Assembly (NCBI GenBank): GCA_023014485.1
Contig: JAJOZX010001868.1
Coordinates: 626,001 to 690,000 of the forward strand
Direction: 5' to 3'
Length of the DNA stretch: 64,000 nt
DNA from: Bathynomus jamesi
Taxonomy: Eukaryota; Arthropoda; Malacostraca; Isopoda; Cirolanidae
Both the position numbers and the translations under genes were made by a program. Position 1 is the first letter of the stretch; every line of letters starts with the position of its first letter. Below are positions 19,131 through 29,175 of this stretch, piece after piece. A model generated the notes under the pieces. That model was not told the origin of the DNA. It was given only the letters and a program-made list of their open reading frames with translations, and did not search any database.

Positions 19131-19746
19131 GTGTTTAGCACGAATGCAAACTTTTCTGGTCGATTTTGAGGTGTTTTGCATGAATCTGCCATCCGTTTCC
19201 TGTGCAAATGCGTAGTTTTTGAGATGATGATATCTCAAAAACTACGCATTTGCACAGGAAACGGATGGCAGATTCGTGCAGAGCACCTCCAAATTGACCA
19301 GAAACATTTGCTCTCATTATAAAAAGAGACTGGGTCAAAAAACGAATAATTACCGTTAAATGTTATAAATAGTTTATTGCATTTCTTATTTCTGCAAAAA
19401 AAATATTTGAATAAAGAAAGACGTAAAATGATTAAATACAATTGAGTTTTTTTCAACATGCTGAGAAAAATATAAAAAATGGGTAAATGGTAAATTATGT
19501 CATTGATATATTACATGCAATAGCTACTCAGAGTATTGTTTGATTCACTGTTTGAAGGTGAAGTGTCCCCCCCAGTATTTTAGAGCAATTGACGTCCCTG
19601 GTCTCATTATTATTAATAATAATAATAATAAAATTAAGGGGGGGCAGATGTTTCAAACTCCCTTATGTGGGATATGTTTCCAGTTATCAAAATCAGGCAC
19701 ATTGAGAAAGCTCTCAGATTTTCATACTTCAAGGTTGGCATCTCTG

Positions 19747-20343
19747 CCTTAGATATGATATTGATATGCTTGAAGGTGTTCAACATAGTGCAACCAAGAT
19801 TATCCCTAACCTAAGAAGATTGGAGTACAGGGAAAGATTAAAGGAACTTGGTATGTTTAGTTTTGAGGGAGATAAGATAGAAATGTTCAAAATGTTTCCA
19901 GGTTTGGACAACTTAGATGTACACTTTTTCTTACTAGAGGCTGATGGGATAACTCATGGGCATAGGATAATAGGAAAATTAGAACACACTTGTAGACTTG
20001 ATCTACAAAAATATTTTTTCAGTCATAGACTGGATAGAGAGTAGTAGATTTTTTGAATGAACTGCTATATGATGTGGGAAACAGTAGCTTCTTAGTTAAT
20101 TTTAAGAAAAATTTGGACACTTTCATGAATGAGAGTGAGTTTGTAGATTGTAAATGGTGTATATTCTTAGCTTACGGTAATTTATGTAGGCTACTTTGGT
20201 AGTAGTGGATAGTTGTATGTTAATTAGCTGACTTGAGATTGACATTTTGCAAGATTTTATTATTAAAATATAGCTCATGACTTGGATAACCTCAATAGGT
20301 GCCAGTGGTTTCATGTTCTCCAATGAAATGTAATGTAATTTAA
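19747..20343 (+). pseudogene. CR1 RT C-terminal fragment, part 2, and 3' UTR
   Basis: Resumes the frame broken at 15664: LEGVQHSATKIIPNLRRLEY, LKELGMFSFEGDKIEMFKMF, LEADGITHGHR. It matches 48735-49081. The 3' UTR (20050-20343) matches 49085-49768, ending in repeated ATGTAATGTAATT. Copies differ by many point changes, so both are old. Confidence 0.75.
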
Positions 20344-20527
20344 TATATGAATGCACAGAATCTTGGGAATAAGAAAAATGAATTATTTAGTTATATGATT
20401 AGTTAAAATTGTAGTTGGGGGTGGTATGACATCATGTTACTCTGCGACTTAATTAGTTTGTTGGTGTCTGTTCTGGCTATTTTTTTTTTCTAATTGGATT
20501 CAGTTTGGTGGTGGTTATGATAGAATT

Positions 20528-20623
20528 ATGATGTGCCATTCATGTGGTTTTGACTTTGAGAACTTGATTTGTCATGTACCCTAGATGAAGACAAAGCAGT
20601 GGATGTTTTTATCAATTATGGCA
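20528..20623 (+). pseudogene. Merlin-like N-terminal fragment, 5' part
   Basis: MMCHSCGFDFENLICHV, a one-base shift, then DEDKAVDVFINYG, paralogous to the fragment at 18706. It is interrupted after GGCA (20620-20623) by the long-TIR transposon and continues at 25181. Confidence 0.55.
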
Positions 20624-21119
20624 GGCTCATTCCATGACAAATCATGCGAAAAAAAGAAAAAGTGCACCATACCCTCATAGATTTTGCTTAAATTTGGTTT
20701 ATAGAATGGTCTATGCTAGTAAGTACCAAATTTCAAATATCAGCTTAATCAGAGTTATGGTTCAAAGGTTATGCTCCCCCCTTTTTTGAGGGAGGATGAA
20801 AACTGGAAATTTTCAAACCACTATAACTCGGTCCCTAATTGACATAGAACAGTGATTTAAAGTGTGTATGAAAAGTAATTGCGCACACAACAAATTAGCA
20901 TAAGCAGAAAAAATGCTAAAATTAACAGAAAAAAAGTTACGACACTTTATTCCATTTGAAGGGGTCCTGCCCCCCCCCTAAATTACAGATTTTTAAAAAT
21001 TTTCTTGTATACAAAAAATGAGTTTCAACCTTATTCTATCAGTATATAAAAAGAAATATATGTGTATTTGCATATAAAATAGGTATTTACAGATTTGAAA
21101 ATGACTACTTTCACTTAAG
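20624..21119 (+). repeat. Left ~496 bp TIR of long-TIR transposon
   Basis: Pairs with 24692-25180. Both contain a G- or C-run (CCCCCC/GGGGGGG) and the phrase ATAACTCGGTCCCTAATTGA or its near inverse, also present in the second copy at 29350 and 45745. Confidence 0.88.
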
Positions 21120-21499
21120 AGAGAATAATTTCTAACAAACTGTTCAGCATTCTCATTGACTTCTGGTATATAGATTGGTATACTTGTTAAAAATGTAAAT
21201 ACATGTGTGTTAAACTAGTATTCTAAGAACTAAACATAAAACACTATTACCTAACCATAAAATATCTTCCCCCATTCAATTGTTGGGTAAATTGGTTGAA
21301 CAAAAAATCCTGTGTGGACATTAAAAAAGTGGCACTCCTACCCAGGATAACTATTGCCTAACTAGAGATATCTTTATTTTTTCTGTGATGCGCAAAGCAT
21401 TCACTGTGTTCTCATTTAATGTATATATTTTTTTCATTTTGAACAGATTTATGTACATATATGCATAGTGTTTTAAATAAGTAAAAGTGTTTGATGAAA

Positions 21500-24400
21500 A
21501 TGTCTACACATAAAAGCTATAACAAGCGCTGTTGCAACCCTTTTGAACTGCACAAAAAGCCTATTCTGCGAAACTTGAGGCCATTTCCAAAGCTTGTTGT
21601 TGAAAATAGTGACCCTAAATATAATTTCAGTGATGAATCAGAAATTTGTATAAATTGTCTGAAATTAATTAATTAACACACAACCTGAAGAATTATTCAG
21701 ACTGCCAGAAGCAATAACTAGTAGTACTGAAAGTATGACTACTTCACCTGACATATCCCCAGAAAAAATTCCAAGAAAATATACTGAAACGGATAGAGAT
21801 ATTCAATGAGAAGATCTTAATGCAACTTTGGAGCAACTTCATGTTACCCCAGTGAAATTACGTAAGTAACTAGCTATTAATGTGTGTACAGATAATGCAT
21901 TTTTATACTGTCAGCTGAAATTTAATTCAGATATACCGTAGTTGTCTTATACCTAATCCATATATATGAAATTATCTAAAAAATATACCTCAGTTCAGAA
22001 ATTCAGATTATTGCCACTAGATATGTCATACGGTACTTATATTTATTAATTTCAAATATTTTTCAGATGCCCTGAGCAGTGGAAGCAAATCAAAGGCAGT
22101 TTCACAAAAATACAAAAAAGCTTCAACCTCCTTCAAGAGGAAGTTGGAAACTGCATTTGCCACTGAAGTTCAAGATGATGGCACGAGCCACTGAGTAAAC
22201 AGCATCTCAAAGCAGATTTGGAGAGGTAAGAAACTAAAAATAATTAATGAGATGACTTTGAACTATTAATGTATGTATGTAAATACCTGTATATAGGTAC
22301 AGTATTATAGGTTGTCATGTTTGGATATATATGTAGACATTAGCTGTATTTCCTAAAATGTGACATCATCCCATATACTAAATATACTGATATATGTTCA
22401 AATTCATGAAGTACAGTACTTCCTTAATTCTTGAATAATATAAATCATGTACTTACATCCTTAATATTATACAGTAATTTGGGGTTATGGTTTTTTTTTA
22501 TAGGTACGAAAACCTCATGAGTGATCTTGTACAAGACTTCAAATCCACATCATTGTACAAAAGGAGGCTTCAGATACTTACACTCTCACCATTTCCTATT
22601 CCTAGGACAATGGATTTGTTTGGTGCAACCATATACATGATTGACAAAGCCAGACATTTGAAACATACATTTGGTATTATGCCACAGATTCCTATCTACA
22701 GTAAAGGAAGAAAACTAACTGGATATATAATCTCTGAAACGAAGATGAAGAAGTCAGTCATTTGTGTGCAGGGAAATCTGATTGTGTTAGCATAAGAAAT
22801 AAAGCTGGTGAAAAAGAGTACAAGCAAAAATGTCTATTACTAGGAAATCTAAAAGAATTATATTAAAAATATAAAGAAAACAATGATAATAGCATAAGGT
22901 TTTCTACCTTTGCCAATCTGAGGCCTAAATGGTGTGTAATTGCTGGAGGCAAAGGAACCCACTCAGTTTGTGTTTGCACCCATCACCAGAATCCTAAACT
23001 CATGGTATCGGCAATTGCAGAGAAAAACTTAACCTATTACACACACATGTAAAAAAGTGTTTGTGATATAAATTCTTCTACATGCATGTTACATTGATGT
23101 CGAGCAACTTCATGTTACCCCAGTTACCTAAATGGTGTGTAATTGCTGGAGGCAAAGGAACCTACTCAGTTTTTGTGTGCACCCACCACCAGAATCCTAA
23201 ACTCATGGTAGCAATTGCAGAGAAAAACTTAACCTATCACACACTTATGGAAAAAAGTGTTTGTGATATAAATTCTTCTACATGCATGTTACATGGATGT
23301 TGAGAATGTCCTGGTAGCATAGGCATATTTAATTTCTTAAATACTATACCTTCCTTGACAAGCAGAGATTCTGTCGAATATGTTCGGTGGACTAATACAG
23401 ATAGATCAACATTGGAAACTCATATAGCTTCTCCAGATAAATTTATTGAACACCTTTCAGAAAACATTTTTTCTCTTACTAGGCACCACTACATTGCAAA
23501 AAGCCAGAGTCAGTATTTGAAGACTATGAAACAGAATCTTCACTGTGATGAAATACTTGTGCTTGGGGATTTTGCAGAAAACTAATAATTCATCACTCAA
23601 GATGAACCACAAAGTTTTCACTGGACAAATGACCAGGTGACCCTCCATCCATTTGTGGTGTATCACATGAAGGATGAGGAACTAATTCATACTAGTTACT
23701 GTATTATTAGCGATTGTCTTGAGCAGTCAACATCAGCAGTTCACACTTCAGCAATATTTAATGAAGGATATTAAACAGAAATTCCCCAACATACAAAAAG
23801 TAATTTATTTCTCTGATGGGTTTGGAGGCCAATACAAAAACATATATAATTTCAACAATCTATGCTATCATGAACAGGATTTTGGTGTGAAGGCTGAGTG
23901 GAATTTCTTTGCCACAAGTCATGGGAAAAATGCTTGTGATGGTATTGGAGGAACTATTAAGAGAGTTGTAGCAAAGGCTAGTTTGCAACATATTGATACT
24001 GGTCATATTCTAACACCAAGAGCTTTCTATGATTTTTGCACTGAATACTTTAATTCAATTATTTGTTTGTATGTTACAAAGGAGGAGGTTCATGCGGATA
24101 AATTCAATCTTTCTAGTAGGTTTAATGAAGCTTTACCTGTCAAAGGTACATGGGGTTTCCACAGGTTTGTACCAGAGTCAGAAAATCTAATACAAGCTTA
24201 TTAGACATCTGATTCTGATAATTGTAAATTGTTTAGAATAAGTACTGGGGCTGAACCAGATAAAGACAGTCAACTAATTGAAAAAGATGAGTATCAAATT
24301 GGCCAGTATGTTGCCTGTAAATATGATGATAAAGTTTGGTTTGGAATTATTTTAGACACTTCAGAAGAATATGGTGATTATAAAATCAGTTTCCTCACCT

Positions 24401-24555
24401 CATCAGGATCTACCACTCAGTTCTATCCAGAACAAAGTAATATGATTTCTATCATGATGACACCAAATATCAAGCCTGGTGTTAAGATTATTTACTCCTT
24501 CAATCCAAAGCAAATTCAAGAACTTAGTGGGAGTTTGGAACCAAAACTAGGATAA
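21500..24555 (+). pseudogene. Putative transposase of the long-TIR family, copy 1
   Basis: Exon 1 starts at ATG 21500 (MSTHKSYNKRCCNPFELHKK) and ends at a GTAAGT donor (21862). Exon 2 is 22067-22225 and exon 3 begins at 22504 (YENLMSDLVQDFKS...LQILTLSPFPI). Later blocks: VCVCTHHQNPKLM-like, SRDSVEYVRWTNTDRSTLET, HHYIAKSQSQYLKTMKQNLH, VLGDFAEN (candidate first Asp), VIYFSDGFGGQYKN (candidate second Asp), EWNFFATSHGKNACDGIGGT (candidate third acidic residue), and a C-terminal Tudor-like 'GQYVACKYDDKVWFGIILD' block. Stops, shifts and an internal duplication (22924-23299) disable it. The same exon borders occur in copy 2. The DDE assignment is inference from spacing and context. Confidence 0.65.
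22924..23299 (+). repeat. Imperfect tandem duplication inside the transposase
   Basis: About 175 bases starting CCTAAATGGTGTGTAATTGC at 22924 recur at 23127. The junction between them holds GAGCAACTTCATGTTACCCC at 23102-23121, a copy of 21831-21850 in exon 1. The two copies differ by scattered substitutions. Confidence 0.85.
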
Positions 24556-24691
24556 AAATCTGTTGAAAATTAACTATATATAAGCTTAGGTAGGTATAGA
24601 TTATTAGCATTAAGAATTATTGCACCATGTGTAAATTGCAATGTATTAATTACCTCTCAGCTTACATGAATTTTTAAAAATTACCTAGTCT

Positions 24692-25180
24692 TTTAAGTAA
24701 AAGTAGCCATTTTGAAATCTGTAAATACCTATTTTATATGCAAATACACACACATTTCTTTTCATATATTGATAGAATAAGGTTGAAACTAATTTTTTAT
24801 ATATATGAAAATTTTAAAAAATCTATAATTTAGAGGGGGCAGGACCCCTTCAAATGGAATAGTGTGTCATAACTTTTTTTCTCTTAATTTTAGCCATTTT
24901 TTCTACTTATGCTAATTTGTTATGTGTGCAATTACCTTTCATAAACACTTTAAATCACTGTTCTATGTCAATTAGGGACTGAGTTATGGTGGTTTGAATA
25001 TTTACAGTTTTCATCCCTCCCCTCACAAAGGGGGGGGAGCATAACTTTTGAACCATAACTCCGATTGAGCTGATATTTGAAATTTGGTACTTACTACCAT
25101 AGACCATTCTATAAACTAAATTTAAGCAAAATCTATGAGGGTATGGTTTGATCACTGCATGATTTGTCATGGAATGACCC
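24692..25180 (-). repeat. Right ~489 bp TIR of long-TIR transposon
   Basis: Inverse of 20624-21119, ending GGAATGACCC before the GGCA duplication. The inner edge is at TTTAAGTAAAAGTAGCCATT. Confidence 0.88.
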
Positions 25181-25261
25181 GGCATTATTCTCTCATCCTT
25201 AACTTGCCCAAAATGTGACAGTGAGTGCCTAATACAAAAAGATCAGAAGATATTTAAGTGA
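25181..25261 (+). pseudogene. Merlin-like N-terminal fragment, 3' part
   Basis: Continues the frame cut at 20623: IILSSLTCPKCDSECLIQKD then QKIFK and TGA at 25259. The CPKC..C block aligns with those at 18034 and 18825. Confidence 0.6.
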
Positions 25262-25269
25262 AATAACCA

Positions 25270-25420
25270 ATATTAACCTGTTAGGTCAACTGAATGCCCA
25301 GTTAGGTCAACTGAATGCCTGGTTAGGTTAATTGCCAGGTACGTCAAATGTACGCCCTTGATGATTGGTTAGGTTGTCGTGATATTTTTGGTAGTTTAAA
25401 TGAAAATGATGAGAGCAAAC
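25270..25420. repeat. Partial copy of the 2340 palindrome family
   Basis: GTTAGGTCAACTGAATGCC occurs in tandem, then GTACGCCCTTGATGATTGGTTAGGTTGTCGTGATATTTT (in pieces), as in the left arm of 2340-2483. The right arm is missing. Confidence 0.6.
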
Positions 25421-25532
25421 TTTTCTGATTAATTTTGAGGTGTTTTGCATATTTCCTGTGGTAGTGCGTTATTTACGAGATCTCGCAACATGAACATGTT
25501 AGGTTATGCTTTATTGTATAAAATGTAGTCAA

Positions 25533-25713
25533 AAATATATTTTTGAAGTGTATTTTGATGTGCTTTGTTCGAATATGACCTTCATTTCTTGTGCAAATGA
25601 ACAGAAATACAGTTGTCATTGCATGGCCCAAACATGTATTTTTGTTCATTTGCACAAGAAATGAAGGTTATATTTGAACAGAGCACACCAAAATACACTA
25701 GAAAAATATATTT
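25533..25713. repeat. Inverted repeat, ~75 bp arms
   Basis: The arms TTCATTTCTTGTGCAAATGA and TCATTTGCACAAGAAATGAA extend outwards through the ACACCAAAATACACT motif shared with the cluster at 16159-17460. The loop is about 30 bases. Confidence 0.8.
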
Positions 25714-25782
25714 TTGATTTCAACTTCAGGACATGTCATTTGCGACATAATTACTATTAAATAGTTACATAATATATATTTA

Positions 25783-26022
25783 TCAGAGAATGGATAGGCA
25801 GGGGGATGGTTTGGTCTTATACATTAAGAATGATTTAACTTCAGTTGAGAATGATGGTATTAAATTAATCAATAAGGTAGAATCAATTTGGGTTGATATT
25901 TGTGTTTCAGGCATAGAGTATATTTGGATAGGTGCATTTTACAGACCTCCAATCCAAACAGGAATTTGATGACAGTATGGTTCAAGAAATTGATGAAGGT
26001 TGTAGTGCTAAAACATTAATTA
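25783..26022 (+). pseudogene. CR1 endonuclease fragment, part 1
   Basis: Encodes RQGDGLVLYIKNDLTS, VESIWVDICVSGIEYIWIGA and FYRPPIQT, then with a frame change FDDSMVQEIDEGCSAKTLI. This is the middle of an EEP endonuclease. It is cut after ...KTLI by the CACTG-TIR transposon and continues at 28809 with the active-site block. It is the first visible piece of a CR1 now spread to 49768. Confidence 0.75.
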
Positions 26023-26248
26023 CACTGGTATGCATCAATTTTGCTGTCAAGGGTTTTGTAAGTGATTCTTATAGAGTTTTTCCTGCTGATTTCGAATCTG
26101 CAATCCGTTTTTCTCAATCAGCTCAGATTATACGGCTATGGCTTCATAAGTAAAATAGAATTTTTCGTGATTTTGTCAAAGCAGAATTGGAACAGTAACA
26201 TCTATCATCACTTGTTTCACTTGTATAATATCTTTTTTTACTTTTCAG

Positions 26249-28522
26249 GCATATAGATAAAATATTTCATAATGAATAGAGCGTGTAAAAATGATCCCAA
26301 TAGATTCTGCTACATATGTGGGACAGTTACCATGCCAAATAACCAGTCCCAAATCACTAAATTTGTGAAGACAATGTATAGAGCATACTTTGGAATTAAG
26401 CTAGGGGACCAGGACAAAAATTTCGCCCCTCATATGTGCTGCAAGATGTGCATTGAAAATTTGAGAAGATGGAGCAAAGGCAGAGCGAAATCTTTGCCTT
26501 TTGGAATTCCCATGATTTGGAGAGAAGGAAAGGATCACGTGACAGATTGCTATTTCTGCATGACAAACCTCCAAGGTGGGCTTATAAATTTATTTTTCTT
26601 AAATATTTTGAAATCCTCGTATGAAACTTGACATAATATTCACCATAATGTAATATTCACCATATCTAGCATAATATTCACCATAATGGTAATCATACAT
26701 TTACATATACATATTGTTATAGAAAATACATTTACACATACATATTGTTATACAAGTTACATTTACATATACAATGATTGTATATTTTCTTTCTTTTTCA
26801 TTCATATTGTCCGAAGGGACAATATGAATGAAAAAGAAAGAAAAAAAATATACAGACTCCATCGACCTATTTCATATCTTACAGACCGCAGCCTTCCCTC
26901 ACGAGCCGCCACTGTCTGAATGCTTCTTCTATTTCATATGCAAGTTTTATATCCATGTTTCTGTGTTTCTATTTTCAGGAGTTAACAAGAAGAATAAACA
27001 CATTGTTGTATACCCTGACATTCCTTCTGCTATGAGACCTGTACCCCATGGTCCTGGAATTTCAATACCCGACCCACCTCAAACCCTGGACTTCGATGAT
27101 TCTGATGATGAATCAATGACCAGTCCCAGTCGTATATACCTCCAAATACCGCTTCAAATGAGCCGAGGCCTCTCAACCAGGCCAAACTTAATGATCTTAC
27201 CAGGGATTTAGGACTTTCCAAATTAGCTGCTGAGATCTTGGGCTCACGACTTCGAGAGGACAACTTGCTGGCTCCGGGAACAACATTCTCCTGGTATAGG
27301 AAACGAGAGGAAGAATTCCGCAAGTTTTTGCAGTGCACGAAAATACCTCTTCCTTAGTGTACTGCTGCAATGTTGAGGGGCTAATCGAATCCTTGGGCCT
27401 GCCATATAACGCATCAGAATGGAGGCTATTTATAGACTCGTCTAAACGAAGTTTGAAAGCAGTACTTCTCAACATTGGGAATAGGGTTGCATCAGTCCCT
27501 GTAGCACATTCCGTACAACTTACTGAGAGCTACGATAACATGAAAATTTTACTGGATGCTCTCGTATACGACCAACATAACTGGAGGATCTGTGGAGATT
27601 TAAAGGTAATACTAATATCATAAGTAAACTATTGCTATTGACTATGTTGTTTTTCCAAAGGTTATTTGAGAGCGTATAAGAACACTTAACTTCCCCACAG
27701 AAGTGATACAGTCCAATGCATAGATTTTTTTTATCTGATAGAACAAATTCTCTAAATTCTTTAAATATTTTCATTTTTTTTCAGATTGTGGCATTTGTAT
27801 TGGGAATGCAAGGGGGATACACGAATACCCATGTTTCCTCTGCAAATGGGATAGCCGAGCGGATGAGAAGCACTATGCACAGCGTGAATGGGCATCCAGA
27901 GAGAATTTTGAACCTGGGTCGCATAATGTCGTTTCAGTGCCCCTTGTACCACCAACAAAAATTTTGCTCCCCCACTTTATTTAAGCTGGGCTTGATGAAA
28001 AATTTCATCAAATCAATGAATAAGGAGGGTTCAGCATTCTGATATCTCGAGAGTAAATTTCCTCATATATCTGATGCTAAACTAAATGCTGGGGTTTTTG
28101 ATGGTCCTCAAATTCGAACTTTGATCAAGGATACTCAGTTCGAAAACGCAATGACTCCAACTGAGAAGAATGCCTAGCAGGCATTCAAATCAGTTGTCAC
28201 TGATTTTCTTGGCAAGCGTAGAAGTCCAGAATACGAGTCCGTTGTCGAAAACTTGATGGAAGCTTTCAAAGCTCATGGGTCGCGCATGTCCATAAAAATG
28301 CACTTTTTGTGGTCCCACTTGGACTATTTTCCTGAAAATTGCGGGGATTATAGTGAGGAACAGGGTGAATGATTTCACCAAGATATCAAAATAATGGAAG
28401 AGAGGTACCAGGGAAACTGGGATATCAATATGCTGGTGGACTATTGCTGGTGTTTGAAGCGAGACGTGCCCGAAGAAAAACATAGATGGAAAGCCAAAAA
28501 AACTTCATTCCTTCCTCAATAA
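26249..28522 (+). pseudogene. FIDSS-family gene with introns, decayed
   Basis: Acceptor TTTTCAG ends at 26248; ATG at 26272 (MNRACKNDPNRFCYICG). Exon A ends at 26575 (CAAG|GTGGGC). Exon B is 26979-27605 (VYPDIPSAMRPVPHGPG, LDFDDSDDESM, WRLFIDSSKRSLKAVLL, IGNRVASVPVAHSVQLTESY), ending AAAG|GTAAT. Exon C starts at 27785 (IVAFVLGMQGGYT) and runs to a stop at 28520, through LGLMKNFIKSMN, SDAKLNAGVFDGPQIRTLI and DYSEEQGE. It carries frameshifts in exons B and C and in-frame stops (NA*QAFK, GE*FHQD). AATAAA at 28518 overlaps the stop. It is homologous over its length to 8495-10216. No named function; behaves as the element's transposase. Confidence 0.72.
26781..26851. repeat. Perfect short hairpin in the first intron
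   Basis: CATTCATATTGTCC and GGACAATATGAATG with flanking TTTCTTTCTTTTT/AAAAAGAAAGAAA form arms of about 30 bases around a 4-base loop. Confidence 0.85.
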
Positions 28523-28808
28523 ATTTTTTTCCATATTCATTGTATGAATAAAAGTATTTATTCACACAATGTTTTCATTTTTCACGAGTGTTCTTATAAT
28601 ATTACTCGTATCTACAGTGTTTAAGCTAAAAAAAATCAATAAATTTGGAGATAAAATTGGACTTATAATAAATGGCCAATAGAGAAAAAACCTGACCTGA
28701 TTGAGGAAAACCAATGTCATTTTCGAATTCAGCATGGTCAAATTATATAATATGAGTTGAAAAAACCCTCACAGCAGACAAAAAAATTTCATATGCATAC
28801 CAGTGTTA

Positions 28809-29175
28809 TAGAAGATTTCAACCTGCCTCATATAGACTGGAGCCATTTAGAAGGAAATAATACAGAAGGTAACTTCTTCATTGACTGCTATGAGTATTGT
28901 TTTCCAATGCAATTTGTAGACAGACCAACTAGGGATCAAGCAATCTTAGATTTGTTTTTTCCAATGATAATGAGCTTATTTGGGAACTTGCAGTAGGAAA
29001 GTCATTAGGGAATAGTGACCATCTGATCATACATTTTAAGATAGAATTAAATAGGATCTAGTCAACAATGACCATCTAGTCACTCGTTTCTCAAAGGGTG
29101 ACTAAATAAGTTAGGCAGTTGTTAGGCTCAGTAAAGTGGGATAATGAATTTGCCAATAAAAATGTTGAGAGCAAG
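28809..29175 (+). pseudogene. CR1 endonuclease fragment, part 2
   Basis: Continues the frame cut at 26022: EDFNLPHIDWSHLEGNNTEG (normally GDFN), FVDRPTRDQAILDLFF, and, after a frame change, SLGNSDHLIIHFKIEL. These are the GDFN and SDH active-site blocks of the APE-type endonuclease. It ends where another insertion begins. Confidence 0.75.

Larger units (their letters stand above)
17530..19370. repeat. 1.8 kb nested inverted repeat with Merlin-like arms
   Basis: The inner arms (17987-18406 and 18448-18893) are inverse copies meeting near 18427 (AATATATATTGCTG / CAGCAATATATATT). The outer arms (about 17590-17830 and 19120-19360) are also inverse copies, and each is itself a palindrome (TTTGCACAGGAAACGGATGG and its inverse). 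GACCCAGTC...TTTTTTG marks both outer limits and the centre. The segments between inner and outer arms differ (17870-17985 against 18900-19095). This looks like a foldback element built from a Merlin-like unit. Confidence 0.8.
15710..19599. mobile_element. Nested hAT-like element carrying palindromes
   Basis: The ends are CATGGGCGTCGATTG and, inverted, AGGGACGTCAATTG. GGTCTCATT is directly repeated at 15701-15709 and 19600-19608. C-rich runs follow each terminus at similar distances. The 3.9 kb interior is mainly the palindromic cluster and the Merlin-like inverted repeat listed below, which may be further insertions. No hAT transposase is present, so the superfamily rests on duplication length and nested context. 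Confidence 0.5.
15665..19746. mobile_element. hAT-like MITE split by later insertions
   Basis: The ends are CAGACATGTCAAC at 15665 and, inverted, CAGAGATGCCAAC ending at 19746. The flanking CR1 sequence is duplicated: CCTTAGA at 15658-15664 and 19747-19753. The element's own sequence is only about 45 bp on the left and 140 bp on the right; the rest is a nested insertion (15710-19599). Confidence 0.6.
20624..25180 (+). mobile_element. Long-TIR DNA transposon of unassigned superfamily, copy 1
   Basis: 4557 bp. Inverted repeats of about 490 bp (20624-21119 and 24692-25180) start GGCTCATTCCATGACAAATC on the left and GGGTCATTCCATGACAAATC when the right end is inverted. A 4 bp duplication, GGCA, flanks it (20620-20623, 25181-25184). 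Removing the element and one GGCA rejoins a Merlin-like frame exactly (NYG/II...CPKC), so the boundaries are well supported. It carries one multi-exon gene (21500-24555). A second copy lies at 29294-45937. The TIR length, 4 bp duplication and protein do not match a superfamily I can name with confidence. Confidence 0.88.
26023..28805 (+). mobile_element. CACTG-TIR DNA transposon carrying a FIDSS-family gene
   Basis: 2783 bp with inverted ends CACTGGTATGCAT on both sides; weaker TIR similarity extends about 100 bp inward (TTTTCTCAATCAG / TTTCCTCAATCAGGTCAG). A 3 bp duplication, TTA, flanks it (26020-26022, 28806-28808). Removing it with one TTA rejoins the CR1 frame exactly (KTLI/IEDFN). CACTG ends and a 3 bp duplication recall the CACTA (CMC) superfamily; that assignment is inference. 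The gene inside keeps introns, so this copy moved as DNA. Confidence 0.82.
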
